A DNA stretch of 64,000 nt from Siphonodentalium dalli (taxonomy: Eukaryota > Mollusca > Scaphopoda > Gadilida > Siphonodentaliidae), in contig CP136069.1 in assembly GCA_032622095.1 (NCBI GenBank), positions 203,466,690-203,530,689 of the forward strand. The letters are read 5' to 3'. How positions within the stretch are numbered: position 1 is the stretch's first letter; each line of letters begins with the position of its first letter. This document shows positions 1 to 12,180 of this stretch, one piece after another. Below the pieces are notes generated by a model. It saw nothing but the letters and a program-made list of their open reading frames with translations, had not been told where the DNA came from and searched no databases. The position numbers were made by a program, and so were the translations under genes.

Positions 1-856
1 AATTAGGTCAAGGCTCCTTCGTCAATGGCTGCAGTCAAAATTTAAAAATCCTTATTCCTGTATTATATTGTCACATGCCATTGCATGTGCGAAACGGCTC
101 TGTTGACCTTTGATCTCAGTGTCTCTTCAAGAGTCAGTACTTTAAGTTCCCATTCACAACTTGTGAATAAATGGCAAATGGTGTGTGAATAAATGAATAA
201 ATAGCCTGAGGTGCGTCATAATGGCGGCAATTAGTCCTCAGAAATGTTCCGTTCACGTAGTTTTCTTTTATACACAGACAATGCCTATGTGGTGCTTACA
301 TACTATAGTTACCGCTAACATGTGGAAAATAAGTACGGGCGGACGAGCGAGCGGACCGAGTTTTGTTTTCTTATTTGTTTTGAACTTCCATTTCGGAATA
401 CGTCGATGTATATGGCACTGAACATACGTGTTATGCATGTTTCTTATATATTTCGATAAATTGGAGATATTTTAGTTTGTTTCTGTTAATTTTTTAATCA
501 GTAGTCGGGTATACCTTCCAATTGTAGACCATGGGAAGAAAATCTAGAGCTTTCGTCCATCTGAAACGTTTGTGGTTTAATACACACTTTTCGTGATTAA
601 TACGAAGAGAACCCAGTCCGTGATGTTTTTAAATAGTTTCATGCATCAAATAATTCAAATTAATAAACAATTTCCGGATATTCCGCTTCCGATTCCAGAA
701 TTCCCGTGAATATTAACGTTATTGTTACGCTACACTGATCTGGCCGTGACAATGGGGCGATGGGATATATGGCAGGACAACACATTTCAGGTTTCACGCG
801 ATGCGAGTTATTATAGGAAATTGTAGTGAGGCTGATCTGGCGGGACCCCCTATTAA
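1..856. other. No gene or clear element recognised
   Basis: Mixed AT-rich sequence. A short frame at 221-421 has no recognisable motif. Sequence at 740-850 partly echoes 1325-1370 (GATCTGGC.GGACAACAC), so the MITE at 857 may sit inside an older repeat. Confidence 0.5.
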
Positions 857-1314
857 CCGAGAACAACCGAGAACAACCGAGAACAACCGAGAACAAGTCT
901 AAAATTAATAATTAAGTCTTAATAATGTTCAATTATAGTGTACATAACAATCTTAAGTGAATATTATACCATATTTGACATTTTAAATGACATATATGTA
1001 GTTATTATGGGTATATACCGAGAAGATGAAACATGCTTGTTCTCGGTTGGCGGTAACACACAGGCATAAGCCGTGCCTCTAGAGGTGTTAATTAACTAAG
1101 TACTAGCTGCATGATGGGTCTGCGCGATGTTTCAACTTCTCGGTATATACCAATAATAACTACATATATGTCATTTAAAATGTCAAATATGGTATAATAT
1201 TAACTTAAGATTGATATGTACACTATAATTGAACATTATAAAGACTTAATTATTAATTTTAGACTTGTTCTCGGTTGTTCTCGGTTGTTCTCGATTGTTC
1301 TCGGTTGTTCTCGG
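857..1314. mobile_element. MITE with ~180-bp inverted arms and decamer-repeat termini
   Basis: The arms (857-1035 and about 1124-1314) are near-perfect inverted repeats around a ~90-bp loop. The left tip is four copies of CCGAGAACAA and the right tip five copies of the complement. TAA flanks both ends, fitting the TWA target duplication of PIF/Harbinger elements. Its capacity to form a long cruciform is evident. Confidence 0.85.
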
Positions 1315-1390
1315 TAAATATGAGGTCCGGATCTGGCAGGACAACACGTTTCGGTTTTTCGCGGATGTTTCTTCGCCGATGTCTCATTGT

Positions 1391-1814
1391 TACAGTATGT
1401 AACTTTTATGACCGCGTTAATTGCTTTCGATGTTTAGGTATGAACAATAGCTGTGCCACTTTTGAAGATGTTATGGCCGGAACACAATGCCATATAACAG
1501 CTAAAAACTTTGCTGATGAAGTATGAGGAAATTAATGTCTCCGTTGGAATGTAGACTAAATATATTGCGAAGTATCGGGTGTGTATTTAATCCGTTTAGT
1601 AGATTTTTGGTCCGCATTTAGATGCTTTCTGGTTTGGTGAATGAGAAACCTGCAATAATAAGCCGTAGTTTTTGTAATAATTTGAAGGATTGGTTGTTTT
1701 AACGGAATTATGAGGCGGTCATTCATAAAACCAATATATTTTATATCAAAATTTATATATATGCCTAATATTATTATCTTAATGGCGTTACCATTTCTGA
1801 CTATGGTTTTCTCG
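1391..1814 (+). repeat. Dispersed repeat J, copy 1
   Basis: Matches the reverse complement of 36424-36744 over most of its length, at roughly 75-80 percent, e.g. ATGACCGC.TTAATTGCTTTC. It contains about 100 bp that the other copy lacks. No coding content is recognised. Confidence 0.75.
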
Positions 1815-1915
1815 TTTTGTACTGGCTCGTGCATTGTGTTCGATGTTGTATTCATTGTGACTACAGTGCGTCTTTATGTGAAATAATGCTCGTAGAAAGG
1901 TAGTTCAAGTATTAA

Positions 1916-2357
1916 AGGTACTCAATCCGATCAGAGGGTCCCCATATCATCAAGATACAACAACAACATTTCTTCAAAATACGCTTTAGTTACCAGAATC
2001 GATTAATTGCAATAAAATAATGCTAACCACTGTCAACTCTTTCCCAAAACGTGTTATCTATCAACATTTTGTTCAACGAAATATGGCCGTATTGTAACTT
2101 GAATATTCAAGAAATTTGACCGTATTACCACTTGTTTTTAAAGTTATCCATTTTCATCCGCAATTTTTTATCGAGACCATCTTTTTGACGGCGTGTTTCT
2201 CAGTGGGCCAAAAAACAATTGAAATAACAAACTTCAAAAATCGATATCTGATCGTTCAGAGCTTTGATGGGTAGGTTCCTCGACTCGAATCAAATATTGT
2301 TTACCCCCGAAGCCAAAGCAATAGTAGTTCAGGGGTGTTTAATCGGATTGAGTACCT
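1916..2357. mobile_element. TTAA-flanked MITE, family D, copy 1
   Basis: Termini AGGTACTCAATCCGAT and ATCGGATTGAGTACCT are inverted and each is flanked by TTAA. About 442 bp, non-coding, with a shared interior (a CGACTCGAATCAAATATT stretch near the right end). The TTAA target suggests piggyBac-type mobilisation, although piggyBac ends usually start CCC. Confidence 0.85.
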
Positions 2358-2361
2358 TTAA

Positions 2362-3107
2362 CGACCTATATCGATACCGGGAAAAAATTAAAAGCGAATA
2401 TTATTAGGCACGTGTACAAATGTATTTTGGAGGGTAAACCGCCATGTGGAAATAACCTCACCAGTCTTTCAGCCTTGCATATCAATCCGCCCACAGCCTA
2501 ATGACAATGACAGTCGAAGAGTGATGATTTGGCAGGGTGTATTTTTAGCTGATGGACGAGGGCGAATAATGACTGACATCGAGAGACTAAACATAGACAC
2601 CACGAGGCAATGGATACTATACTATATTTATCAATGATTAACATTGGTTATCGATTATGTTCGCCCTTTACGGCTCGTTTCACACGAATTAGTCTGCTGC
2701 GTATGACTCACATATGTGAAAATTTACATAGCCCGTCTGTGTTACACTGAAACCTGTTGTGATTGGTCAGCTGCCAATTGGCTCACCAGTTTCATAACTC
2801 AATAACACATACCGTAATACGAACACGACGTCACAAATTGTTGACCTGATCAATAAACGCGGTCAGCAGAATAATTGTGCGTGCTTTTAAAAGTTCAGCC
2901 GAATTGCATCTAAAGCCAGTTTTTAAATATATCGATGACATGATACTGGCTAAGTGCTTGGAAATCTTATATTGGGCTGATTTAATGTGTTGCGTGGGCT
3001 AGTCTCATATTCTGGGAAGATTTTGTGAAAATAAAATATGATACATTCAGTGCTTAATGTGAATATATAAATAAAAAGCTATATTATAAGAAATGAATGT
3101 ATAGTGG
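2362..3107. other. Nothing recognised
   Basis: AT-rich sequence without repeats, splice-bounded frames or terminal motifs that I can support. Confidence 0.5.
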
Positions 3108-3212
3108 GTGTGTGCATGTGTTATTGTGGGATACGGCGCTGTGGTAGTTGGGTGCACATTTGGTGAGAACCCCATCGACCACAGTGCCGTATCCTCCAAT
3201 TATACACACTGC
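3108..3212. repeat. Imperfect ~105-bp palindrome
   Basis: GTGGGATACGGC.CTGTGG pairs with CCACAGTGCCGTATCC across a short spacer, with GTGTG/CACAC outer ends. A foldback element or MITE remnant. Confidence 0.65.
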
Positions 3213-3225
3213 AAACATTCCTTAA

Positions 3226-3468
3226 CCCTTTGAGTGCCAGGGGCCGATCTCATCGGCCCTAAACCTACAAAATAAGTCTGTTAAGAATATAAGAATGAAT
3301 TATTAAAATTGTAAAAAATTTATAAAAATAAAAACTGAAAAAACATTTTTAGGCCAATGCATTCTCTTATATATGCGAGGCGACCTATGGTCGACTCGCA
3401 TATATAAGAGAATGCATTGGCACAGGGTATATGGGTTGATACAAAAATCGGACCTGGCACTCAAAGGG
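3226..3468. mobile_element. piggyBac-like MITE (family A) carrying the 67-nt hairpin
   Basis: TTAA (3222-3225) precedes CCCTTTGAGTGCCAGG, and the complement CCTGGCACTCAAAGGG precedes TTAA (3469-3472). TTAA targets with CCC tips are the piggyBac signature. The interior contains a near-perfect hairpin at 3354-3420. 243 bp, non-coding. Confidence 0.9.
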
Positions 3469-3472
3469 TTAA

Positions 3473-3936
3473 GTAAAGTGAATGCCAAATGAGACTTGAG
3501 TCCACGAGAGGTACTGTGTCTTGTCCACCGGATACTGACATAGGATATCGACAGGAAGATCACCCTGAATCAGTCATAAACTTATCCCATGTGGATCCCC
3601 AAACAGATAGATGAATGTACTGATGGGTGTCGTCTGCTCACTGCTCTGTGGGGCTCACTGTGGGTTGAAACTGCCTTTACAGCAGGGTGATCAGTCAGAA
3701 AGGTGACATAAAATTAGCAAGAAAGCCTCACGTTCTTCCATTTATTGGGTATCGCGTTTTATATTGTTATATTGCACCTGAATTAAAGGTTGACCCCATT
3801 TATATCAGTTATAAACAAATTCAAATGTTATTGGTATTTTACCATCCATAACTGCAGTAACATAAGTTACATACTCACATGTACTTATAAAGTATATATA
3901 AATGGTATATAAAGCATGTAACGGTTGTTGGGTTTC
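3473..3936. other. Nothing recognised beyond a GTGTCGTCTGCTC module
   Basis: The 3627-3672 stretch (GGTGTCGTCTGCTC..TGTGGGGCTCACTGTGGG) matches the interior module of family C MITEs and 48495-48570. The rest is unassigned. Confidence 0.45.
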
Positions 3937-4047
3937 ATGTAATTTAAATAAACGCTCTTTATATTGGGTTCATTGGTTATGTGTGTCTCTATAGAGATAC
4001 ACATAACTAATGAACCCAATATAAAGAGCGTTTATTTTAAATTACAT
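3937..4047. repeat. 111-bp near-perfect palindrome
   Basis: The arms ATGTAATTTAAATAAACGCT and its complement meet at a CTCTATAGAG centre. Almost no loop, so it would extrude as a cruciform. The AACGCTCTTTAT arm motif also occurs near 38806 and 38864. Confidence 0.85.
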
Positions 4048-4179
4048 ATGTTATTATAATGGGAGTTTCTTATATCTAGGCTGTCACACTATCGCAAAAT
4101 GGTGTTATTGTTTGTGACCTTTCAGTTGTGCATGTCATTGTTAAAGCGACTCTGATATATGTGGAACAATACAAACATG

Positions 4180-4282
4180 CCACATATATACTGTCACCCC
4201 CCTTTACTCACGTCACATATATACTGTCATCCCCCTTTACTCACGTCACATATATACTGTCATCCACCTTTAATCACACATG
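4180..4282. repeat. 33-bp tandem repeat, 3 copies
   Basis: The unit contains CACATATATACTGTCA and CCCCCTTTACTCACGT. Three copies with few changes. Confidence 0.85.
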
Positions 4283-4445
4283 TGGATCATATACAAAGCA
4301 ATGGACTCTCTACCATTAATTATTTATATGATTATCGATTACTTTTTCCCTTTAAAGTTCCTGAGACGTTTCGCACGCATGAGTCTGCCCATTGTCAGTA
4401 TAACCAGAATTAACCAATGAGTGCTGAAAAGTGGTGGTTCTTCGT

Positions 4446-4532
4446 TTAGAAGGATCATCACCGGGTTTAGAATGATCATCACCGGGTTTAGAAGGATCAT
4501 CACCGGGTATAGAAGGATCATCACCGGGTTTA
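4446..4532. repeat. 22-bp tandem repeat, 4 copies
   Basis: The unit GTTTAGAAGGATCATCACCG plus GG is repeated four times. It joins directly onto a truncated family D MITE. Confidence 0.85.
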
Positions 4533-4838
4533 AAATTGCCCGAACAGTGTTATTTATCAACATGTTTTTCGACGAAATTTGGCCTTATTATCAACACAAA
4601 GCCTCTTCATTTTAGAGTTATCCATCTTCATCCGCAATTTTGGTCCGAGACCGTCGGCTCGTCGACTTTTTACTCGGCCACTAATAAGCCTCGATGGTGA
4701 AAAATAATAGATTTCAAAAATCGATATCTAATAACTCTGAGCTTTTATAGTTGGGTTCCTCGACTCGAATCAAATATTTTGTTACCCCAGAATCCAAATA
4801 AATAGTAATTGAGGGGCGCTTAATCGGATTATGCATCT
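4533..4838. mobile_element. Truncated family D MITE
   Basis: Matches the right two-thirds of the family D elements and ends ATCGGATTATGCATCT next to TTAA. The left terminus is replaced by the 22-bp repeat. Confidence 0.7.
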
Positions 4839-4977
4839 TTAACGTTATTCGGCCTACAAATTTGTTTCTCTAAATTGTTATGGCCCAACATCATATATAT
4901 GTTACTGTTCGTTTGATTAACGCTGGAATTGTCGATGCATTGTGGCTACTTCGCATGCCTGCACAAGATATTACAGC

Positions 4978-5440
4978 GCTTTCGGGCAGGTTAGTGGTTA
5001 TGGGCTCACAATCACTTCTCATGGCGGGTTAGTGGTTATGGGGTGACCATCACCTCTCGTGGTATTTATATATACAGCGCTTGCGGACGGGTTAGTGGTT
5101 ATGGGTGACCATCACTTCTCGTGGTATTTATATATACATCGCTTGTGGACGGGTTAGTGGTTATGGGTGACCATCACTTCTCGTGGTATTTATATATACA
5201 TCGCTTGCGGACGGGTTAGTGGTTACGGGTGACCATCACTTCTCGTGGTATTCATATATACATCGCTTGTGGACGGGTTAGTGGTTATGGGTGACCATCA
5301 CTTCTCGTGGTATTTATATATACATCGCTTGCGGACGGGTTAGTGGTTATGGGTGACCATCACTTCTCGTGGTATTTATATATACATCGCTTGCGGACGG
5401 GTTGGTGGTTATGGGATGACAATCACTTCTCGTGGTATGC
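4978..5440. repeat. 62-bp minisatellite, ~7 copies
   Basis: The unit contains GGACGGGTTAGTGGTTATGG, GACCATCACTTCTCGTGG and a TATTTATATATACAT tail. The first copies are shorter and diverged; the later five are almost identical. Confidence 0.9.
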
Positions 5441-6154
5441 CCAACAACTCTTGATTATTATTTACAAAAAGTAGTCTCTCTGTACTATTAATCATTGATA
5501 TGCACATACGGTTATCGATCACGTTCGCCCTTTACGAGGCATTTCGCACGCGTGAGTCTGTCCATTGTCGGTCAAGAATACATTTATCGGTTAATCTGTC
5601 TGTAAGGAAATTGTCCGTTTCGTCCCAGACTTCTGATGTTTTATTCCGAGCGTATCCAGGACGTGATTCTCTGACATGTTGTTGGTTCAACGCCCACTTT
5701 ATCAATATCTGAACTCAAACCTGCGTGTACTTCTAATGATCAAGGTAAAGGTTAACTTCCTCCGACCGAATGGACACAATATAACTATTGCTGTATGGTA
5801 TGTACTCAAAACTGAGATCGAACCTACGAACACATGAGTACGAGGCCATGATATAGTCACATATCGACTATGTAGACATATAGAAACTCAAATTCATTTC
5901 AGCTCAATTCACATTTATGAACACCCTTCGATTTCTAACAATGCAAACAGTACATGTATATATGCCTATTCTGCAGACGATCAATATATTGTCTGTGTCG
6001 CGACACAATTTATTCGGCCGCCACATTTATCCAAATCTGTACCCATACACCAGGGGATGATAGGAACAAGCCAATTATACGTTTGACTATATCACTATTA
6101 ATATATCGATCCACACGTTTATAATATCGTATTCACGTAACAGGCTAACTAATT
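5441..6154. other. Nothing recognised
   Basis: Unique-looking AT-rich DNA between two minisatellites. The frame at 5500-5712 has no recognisable features. Confidence 0.5.
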
Positions 6155-7060
6155 CAAATTAAATTCTCCCTATTAGATTATTAGGGAGAAATTGACTATT
6201 ATCAGGGAGAAGTAACTTCTCCCTAGTAGATTGTTAGTGAGAAATGGACTGTTATCGGGGAGAAGTGACTTCTCCCTATCAGATTATTAGGGAGAAATCG
6301 ACTGTTATCAGGGAGAAGTATCTTCTCCCTATTAGATTGTTAGTGAGAAATGGACTGTTATCGGGGAGAAGTGACTTCTCCCAATCATATTATTAGGGAG
6401 AAATGGACTGTTATCAGGGAGAAGTGACTTCTCACTATTAGATTATTAGGCAGAAATGGACTGTTATCGGGGAGAAGTGACTTCTCCCAATCATATTATT
6501 AGGGAGAAATGGACTGTTATCGGGGAGAAGTGACTTCTCACTATTAGATTATTAGGGAGAAATGGACTGTTATCAGGGAGAAGTGACTTCTCACTATTAG
6601 ATTATTAGGGAGAAATGGACTATTATCAGGGAGAATTCGCTTCTACCTATTAGATTATTAGGGAGAGATGGACTATTATCAGGGAGAAGTCCCATCTCCC
6701 TATTAGATTATAAAGCAGAAATGGACTATTATCGTGGAGAAGTCACTTCTCCCTATTAGATTATTAAGCAGAAATGGACTATTATCAGGGAGAAGTCACT
6801 TCTCCCTATTAGATTATTAAGCATAAATGGACTATTATCGTGGAGAAGTCACTTCTCCCTATTAGATTATTAAGCAGAAATGGATTATTATCAGGGAGAA
6901 GTCACTTCTCCCTATTAGATTATTATGGAGAAATGGACTATTATCAGGGAGAAGTCACTTCCCTCTTTTAGATTATAAAGGAGAAATGGACTGTTATCAG
7001 GGAGAAGTAACTTCTCCCTATTAGACTGTTAGAGAGATGTGGACTGTTATCAGGAAGAAG
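6155..7060. repeat. 53-bp minisatellite made of alternating TTCTCCC and GGGAGAA
   Basis: About 17 units at exactly 53 bp (e.g. CTTCTCCCTA at 6216 and 6269). Each unit holds two inverted TTCTCCC/GGGAGAA pairs, one around TATTAGATTATTA and one around GTGA. A decayed echo lies at 7240-7310. Confidence 0.92.
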
Positions 7061-7613
7061 TCATAAAGGTTGAAATTCAATTTTACTCTCCACCCTCACC
7101 TTTCTGTGATCCAATAATTATTACGCAATACACCAGCTAATTTGTTATATTATTATTATAAGTACATGTATGTACACCATTATAACCAAGTAAATATATA
7201 CGCTTCACATATTCTGTTTTGAAATATACAAACAGGTATAGCTGAGAAATGACTTCTCCCAGTAGTAGATAAATAGGGAGAAGCTTGTGGCACATTTAGG
7301 GAGAAGTTGTCCCCAAGTCGTCCTTAAGGCTGATCTCTGTTTGTATTGCTATGTTCTTGTGTATATTGTAAATAAAATTATCCTGTCCTCTCCTATCGAA
7401 CCAAAGATGCACTAACTTCCGTTATCTGTTATTTAAACATCGCCAGCAGCAGCTGCTGTATCCACGCACTCTCTTCGTATATGTATACTCTACATCGTGC
7501 ACGTTATGGATGGTGATGGGGATTTCCATATAATAATGGTTATACATTGTACATGTATGTGTGCATTTTAGAAGCCTCGACTGGAGTATAACATGTGCAG
7601 GTATGTCATAAAA

Positions 7614-8620
7614 GTTTTAAAAGAGTTTACATGCATATGTGAGGTAGTATTGTAAGGGTGCGTTCATACTAAGGGTTTACATGCATCTGTGATGGTGTAT
7701 TATAAGGGTGCGTTCACACTAAGAGTTTACTTGCATCTGTGAGGGAGTATTGTAAGGGTGCGTTCACACTAAGAGTTTACATGCATATGTTATGGGGTAT
7801 TGTAAGGGTGCGTTCACACTAAGAGTGTACACGCATGTGTGAGGGGGTATTGTAAGGGTCTGTTCACACTAAGAGTTTACATGCATATGTGAGGGGGTAA
7901 TATAAGGGTGTGTTCACACTAAGAGTTTACATGCATATGTTATGGGGTATTGTAAGGGTGCGTTCACACTAAGAGTTTCCATGCATCTGTGATAGGGTAA
8001 TGTAAGGATGCATTCACACTAAGAGTTTACATGCATACGTGAGGGGGTAATGTAATGGTGTGTTGACAATAAGAGTTTACATGCATATGTTATGGGGTAT
8101 TGTAAGGGTGCGTTCACACTAAGAGTTTATATGCATCTGTGAGGGGGTATTGTAAGGGTGCGTTCACACTAAGAATTTACATGCATATGTGAGGGGGTAT
8201 TGTAATGGTGTGTTAACACTAAGAGTTTACATGCATATGTTATGGGGTAGTGTAAGGGTGCGTTCACACTAAGAGTTTACATGCATGTGTGAGGGGTACT
8301 GTAAGCGTGCGTTCACACTAAGATTCTACATGCATATGTGAGGCGGTATTGTAAGGGTGTGTTCACACTAAGAGTTTACATGCATCTGTGAGGGGGTACT
8401 GTAAGGATGCGTTCACACTAATAGTTTACATGGATATGTGAGGGGTATTGTAAGTGTGTGTTCACACTAAGAGTTTACATGCATCTGTGAGGGAGTACTT
8501 TAAGGATGCGTTCGATCACACTAAGAGTTTACATACATGTGTGAGGGGGTATTGCAAGGATACGTACACACTGAGAGTTTACATGCATCGGTGATGGGGT
8601 ATTGTAGGAGTGCGTTGTGG
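7614..8620. repeat. 50-bp minisatellite, ~20 copies
   Basis: The unit contains AGAGTTTACATGCATATGTG and GTAAGGGTGCGTTCACACTA. Period is 50, with occasional 1-5 bp indels and alternating ATATGT/ATCTGT and TATGGGG/GAGGGGG variants. Confidence 0.92.
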
Positions 8621-9382
8621 GATGTGATCTCTGCGGGGTTAGTCATATTAGAGATTCATGACATGATCTGGTGGCATATGATTCTACGGCGTTAGCCAAA
8701 TTAGAGATTCATGGTACGATCTATTCTTAATGATGGTTTTACCAATCATTTTGATGGTTTCACATTCACCCAATTCGAGTATCTTTATAAATAATTATGT
8801 CTGGCATGGGTCTTGTTTAAATATGGACCAATTACTGGATCCAGACAATTGTTTGTGCACACAATAGCATCTTGGAACATTTGTACCGAGATATGATATA
8901 GCAGATCGATCAAAAATAATTCAAGGACGATCATCAAAGATGGCCAAGTGCATGCATGATTGTTAGAAATTCCAATCACCGCTTTATGTTTCTGTGGGGC
9001 ACACGCACTTCTCATGGTCATTTAAATACCCACCGATTGTTCCGATGAGGTCACTATTTATATACACACCCATTGTTCAGATGAGGATCTATATACACAC
9101 CCAGTGTTCCGATGAGGTCACCATTTAAACGATTTATGTTTGCAGTTACCAAGTGACGTTGCCACTTCCTATATAATGGACGATGTCTATTGTCAACAGC
9201 CGAGGTGGCGTATTGGGTCTGTATTAAAACGCGTAATTAGAAAGGACTCCATCGGCTGACATTTTTGGGACATACCTTTATTGTAATTAATGTAGTTATA
9301 ATTAATCATGGCTTGATCTTTTGCCAATTTTCAAATATGGACAGTTCGGTTTCTCAGAATAAATCAGAATGAATTGTAACCA
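8621..9382. other. Short local repeats, no gene
   Basis: TTAGAGATTCATG occurs twice (8650, 8701) and CCGATGAGGTCAC..TATATACACACCC about three times (9040-9130). The right end is a transposon-like CAGAATGAATTGTAACC. Confidence 0.5.
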
Positions 9383-9740
9383 ATTTCCTCACATTCAGTG
9401 TACGAGATGGCAGTGTTCAGTCGAGGGTAGCAAGGGACTGAACTCTATGATTGGTTTCCTCTCATTCGGTGTACGAGATGGCAGTGTTCAGTCCAGGGTA
9501 GCAAGGGACTGAACTCTATGATTTGTTTCCTCTCATTCAGTGTACGAGATGGCAGTGTTCAGTCTAGGGTAGCAAGGGACTGAACTCTATGATTGGTTTC
9601 CTCTCATTCAGTGTACGAGATGGCAGTGTTCAGTCTTGGGTAGCAAGGGACTGAACTCTATGATTGGTTTCCTCTCATTCTGTGTGCGAGATGGCAGTGT
9701 TCAGTCCAGCGTAGCAAGGGACTGAACTCTGCATTGGAGT
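9383..9740. repeat. 71-bp minisatellite, 5 copies
   Basis: The unit contains TTTCCTCTCATTCAGTGTAC, GAGATGGCAGTGTTCAGTC and GTAGCAAGGGACTGAACTCT. A single diverged unit occurs at 24129-24205, again just after a CAGAATGAATTGTAACC end, so the array seems to grow from a transposon flank. Confidence 0.9.
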
Positions 9741-9944
9741 TTGAAAAGCGCCCTGTTAAATTGCATATTCGGGGGATTCCAGCGTGAACAGAGGGTGTGG
9801 ACTTGTCCAGGTGGGTGTCTTATACACTCAACTTTAATTAAAATTATGCAATTAAAAACATTCCAAAAAAACTCTTGAATGGGGTATACCGACAAGCTCG
9901 AACACTATGTATACACAAACCTTGAAATAGTGTGTCTGTCATTT

Positions 9945-10037
9945 GCAGAATGAGGTCCTCAGAGGGTGAATGTAATGACACTATCTCGCACGGCAGTCTA
10001 GCGTCTTCAAATTCACCCTCTGTGAACCTCATTCTGC
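9945..10037. mobile_element. Foldback repeat, family G, copy 1
   Basis: GCAGAATGAGGTCCTCAGAG and its inverted counterpart CTCTGTGAACCTCATTCTGC enclose a GTGAAT..ATTCAC stem. The family recurs at 37777-38178, 56574-56860 and 57201-57298. Confidence 0.75.
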
Positions 10038-10195
10038 TTAGGCCTCAACTGCTTTGGAACAACTAGGATCAGTTTGAAGTTCCCCTATTGAAGTTGATGA
10101 TATTCACCCATCAGTCATCTCGATTATGAATTTTATCTTCTGCAAATTAGGGGATATAGAAACTGAACAGAAGGGAAAAAATAACTAGAACAATG

Positions 10196-10312
10196 TTTGG
10201 CCATATATAAGAGAATGCCTGGCGCACAAGGTCAATGCAAATATTGTTAGGCCAATGTATTCTCTTATTTATTTACTTATTTATTTATTTATAAATAAGA
10301 TAAGGGTTAACG
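10196..10312. mobile_element. Decayed hairpin-bearing MITE fragment
   Basis: Contains ATATATAAGAGAATGC and GTTAGGCCAATGTATTCTCT, diverged arms of the 67-nt hairpin described elsewhere, with (TTTA)n in place of one stem. Confidence 0.5.
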
Positions 10313-10319
10313 CTTAATT

Positions 10320-11985
10320 GTCATGTCCGTTTAAAGATGGTCTATCTCTTCCTACAAGTTTTATATAGATTACTGGGTATCAAATAATAGATATGAATCT
10401 TAAAGAGGGTATATCACTTCTCACCAAGTTATATATAGATTACGGGGTATAAAATAATAGATATGAATCTTAAAGATGGTATATCACTTCTCACCAAGTT
10501 TTATATAGATTACGGGGTATAAAATAATAGATATGAATCTTAAATATGGTCGATCTCTTCCTACAAGTTTTATATAGATTACTGGGTATCAAATAATAGA
10601 TATGAATCTTAAAGAGGGTATATCACTTCTCACCAAGTTATATATAGATTACTGGGTATACAATAATAGATATGAATCTTAAAGATGGTCTATCTCTTCT
10701 CACCAAGTTTTATATAGATTACGGGGTATCAAATAATAGATATGAATCTTATAGATGGTATATCACTTCTCACCAAGTTTATATAGATTACGGGGTATAC
10801 AATAATAGATATGAATCTTAAAGATGGTCTATCTCTTCTCACCAAGTTTTATATAGATTACGGGGTATCAAATAATAGATATGAATCTTATAGATGGTAT
10901 ATCACTTCTCACCAAGTTTATATAGATTACGGGGTATAAAATAATAGATATAAATCTTAAAGATGGTCTATCGCTTGTCACCAAGTTTTATATAGATTAC
11001 GGGGTATAAAATAATAGATATGAATCTTAAATATGGTATATCACTTCTCACCAAGTTTTATATAGATTACGGGGTATCAAATAATAGATATGAATCTTAA
11101 CGATGGTATATCACTTCTCACCAAGTTATATATAGATTACGGGGTATAAAATAATAGATATAAATCTTAAAGATGGTCTATCGCTTGTCACCAAGTTTTA
11201 TATAGATTACGGGGTATAAAATAATAGATATGAATCTTAAATATGGTATATCACTTCTCACCAAGTTATATATAGATTACGGGGTATAAAATAATAGGTA
11301 TGAATCTTAACGATGGTATATCACTTCTCACCAAGTTTTATATAGATTACGGGGTATCAAATAATAGATATGAATCTTAACGATGGTATATCACTTCTCA
11401 CCAAGTTATATATAGATTACGGGGTATAAAATAATAGGTATGAATCTTAAAGATGGTATATCACCAAGTTTTATATAGATTACGGGGTATAAAATAATAG
11501 GTATGAATCTTAACGATGGTATATCACTTCTCACCAAGTTATATATAGATTACTGGGTATAAATAATAGATATGAATCTTATAGATGGTATATCACTTCT
11601 CACCAAGTTTTATATAGATTACGGGGTATAAAATAATAGATATGAATCTTAACGATGGTATATCACTTCTCACCAAGTTTTATATAGATTACGGGGTATA
11701 AAATAATAGGTATGAATCTTAACGATGGCGGGTATATCACTTCTCACCAAGTTATATATAGATTACGGGGTATAAAATAATAGGTATGAATCTTAACGAT
11801 GGTATATCACTTCTCACCAAGTTATATATAGATTACGGGGTATCAAATAATAGGTATGAATCTTATATATGGTATATCACTTCTCACCAAGTTTTATATA
11901 GATTACGGGGTATCAAATAATAGATATGAATCTTAACGATGGTATATCACTTCTCACCAAGTTATATATAGATTACGAGCTATCA
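10320..11985. repeat. 70-bp satellite, ~24 copies
   Basis: The unit contains GAATCTTAAAGATGGTATAT, CACTTCTCACCAAGTT and TATATAGATTACGGGGTAT. The period is 70 with 1-12 bp indels. Variants (ACGATGG, AGATGG, ATATGG) appear in blocks, suggesting multi-unit duplications. Confidence 0.92.
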
Positions 11986-12180
11986 ACTAATATTTAGAAA
12001 TCGAGGACACCTGTTCGGAAAAGCACATAATATCAATTGTATCTAAAACATTTCTCACATTCGTGTGAAAGTTTTAGGGGCTATATTTAAAACAGAAATC
12101 CGCACCAAGAGCGTATCTTGTTAGCAACCGTAACCAAGAACAACTGCAGATCAGTTAAGAGATTTGCCACGAATTATGAT

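Noticed and set aside
1556-1855. 99-codon minus-strand frame
   Set aside because: It lies in dispersed repeat J; the second copy at 36424-36744 does not keep the frame.
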